Below, piece by piece: positions 23,979 to 24,197 of a stretch of 24,197 nucleotides of DNA. The notes under the pieces are model-generated. The model was not told where the DNA came from and made no database searches. It saw nothing but the letters and a program-made list of their open reading frames with translations. The position numbers were made by a program, and so were the translations under genes. Numbering within the stretch: the first letter of the stretch is position 1; each line of letters opens with the position of its first letter. The stretch comes from Syntrophaceae bacterium (GTDB lineage Bacteria > Desulfobacterota > Desulfomonilia > Desulfomonilales > Desulfomonilaceae): contig JACWAG010000503.1 of NCBI GenBank assembly GCA_014874425.1, forward strand, positions 1 to 24,197. The letters run 5' to 3'.

Positions 23979-24197
23979 GTTAATGGGGCGCAAAAATGTC
24001 GGTGTTTTTTCTTCTTGACATATTTACCCCTATGTTAGACAAATAACACAATTGTTCTTACTGATAAACGTACCTCGATCCATATTAAACTAGGCAAACA
24101 GTTTGATGGGTTTGGGTGTGATATTGGGGGCTATGGGAATGCGGTCTGTATCTTGGGCGCTCAGGGGTTTTGCGTTCATTGCAGCATAACCACCCTG
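23979..24197. other. Right-edge region without recognised genes
   Basis: About 220 bases to the window end. A 27-codon frame from ATG near 24105 is hydrophobic (MGLGVILGAMGMRSVSWALR) and ends in TAA, but has no convincing ribosome binding site. A TTGACA at about 24015 could be a -35 box, but I see no -10 at the right distance. Confidence 0.3.

Noticed and set aside
23735..24197. Insertion-sequence or transposase remnant at the right edge
   Set aside because: No transposase motif, terminal inverted repeat or target duplication could be identified.

Overview
The window looks like a piece of chromosome from an anaerobic deltaproteobacterium (Desulfobacterota or Syntrophia-like). This is an inference from gene content, not from a marker gene. 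The content pointing that way is DUF6125, DUF169 and DUF2889-type proteins, a 4-hydroxybutyryl-CoA dehydratase-type enzyme, a clostridial/deltaproteobacterial-type iron alcohol dehydrogenase and many small catabolic genes. There are no rRNA or tRNA genes, no CRISPR array and no intact mobile element.

Layout. 1-2457 (minus): a three-gene operon of a HisD-like dehydrogenase with altered active-site residues, then moaC, then a DUF6125 protein that runs off the left edge. 2652-3542 (plus): a YkgJ-type cysteine-cluster protein, convergent with a GT39-type membrane glycosyltransferase (3659-5236, minus). 5586-8703 (plus): mntP, two small adjacent DUF2889-like proteins, a PHP-domain phosphoesterase and a DUF169 protein. 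8832-13949 (plus): a GC-rich, tightly packed four-gene efflux operon of YbhG/YbhF/YbhS/YbhR type (membrane-fusion adaptor, double ATPase, two ABC-2 permeases), closed by a strong hairpin. 14025-15482 (minus): the 4-hydroxybutyryl-CoA dehydratase-like enzyme. 15634-17404 (minus): an AT-rich cassette of three overlapping genes of unknown function, with a possible Lys-rich micro-ORF in front. 17636-18403 (minus): comF. 18825-21500 (plus): an AMP-forming acyl-CoA ligase and a phosphotriesterase-family hydrolase, preceded by an intergenic region rich in palindromes and repeats. 21611-22237 (minus): a MaoC hydratase followed by what looks like the orphan C-terminal end of a hotdog thioesterase. 22581-23732 (plus): an AT-rich iron-containing alcohol dehydrogenase with a clear sigma70 promoter and a terminator. 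23733-24197 is mostly non-coding.

How genes may work together. The right half holds parts that could form one pathway: a lactonase-like PTE enzyme, an acyl-CoA ligase, a 4-hydroxyacyl-CoA dehydratase, a MaoC enoyl-CoA hydratase and an alcohol dehydrogenase. Together they could take a lactone, diol or 4-hydroxyacid to enoyl-CoA. That is a hypothesis from neighbourhood and family chemistry only.

Base composition is a mosaic. Hand counts of single 60-base lines give about 60% GC in the efflux operon and about 65% in the ligase, but about 40% in the unknown cassette and about 42% in the alcohol dehydrogenase. This suggests separate histories. The most promising candidate for something undescribed is the unknown cassette at 15634-17404, followed by the proposed lactone/4-hydroxyacid cluster and the odd HisD-like enzyme.
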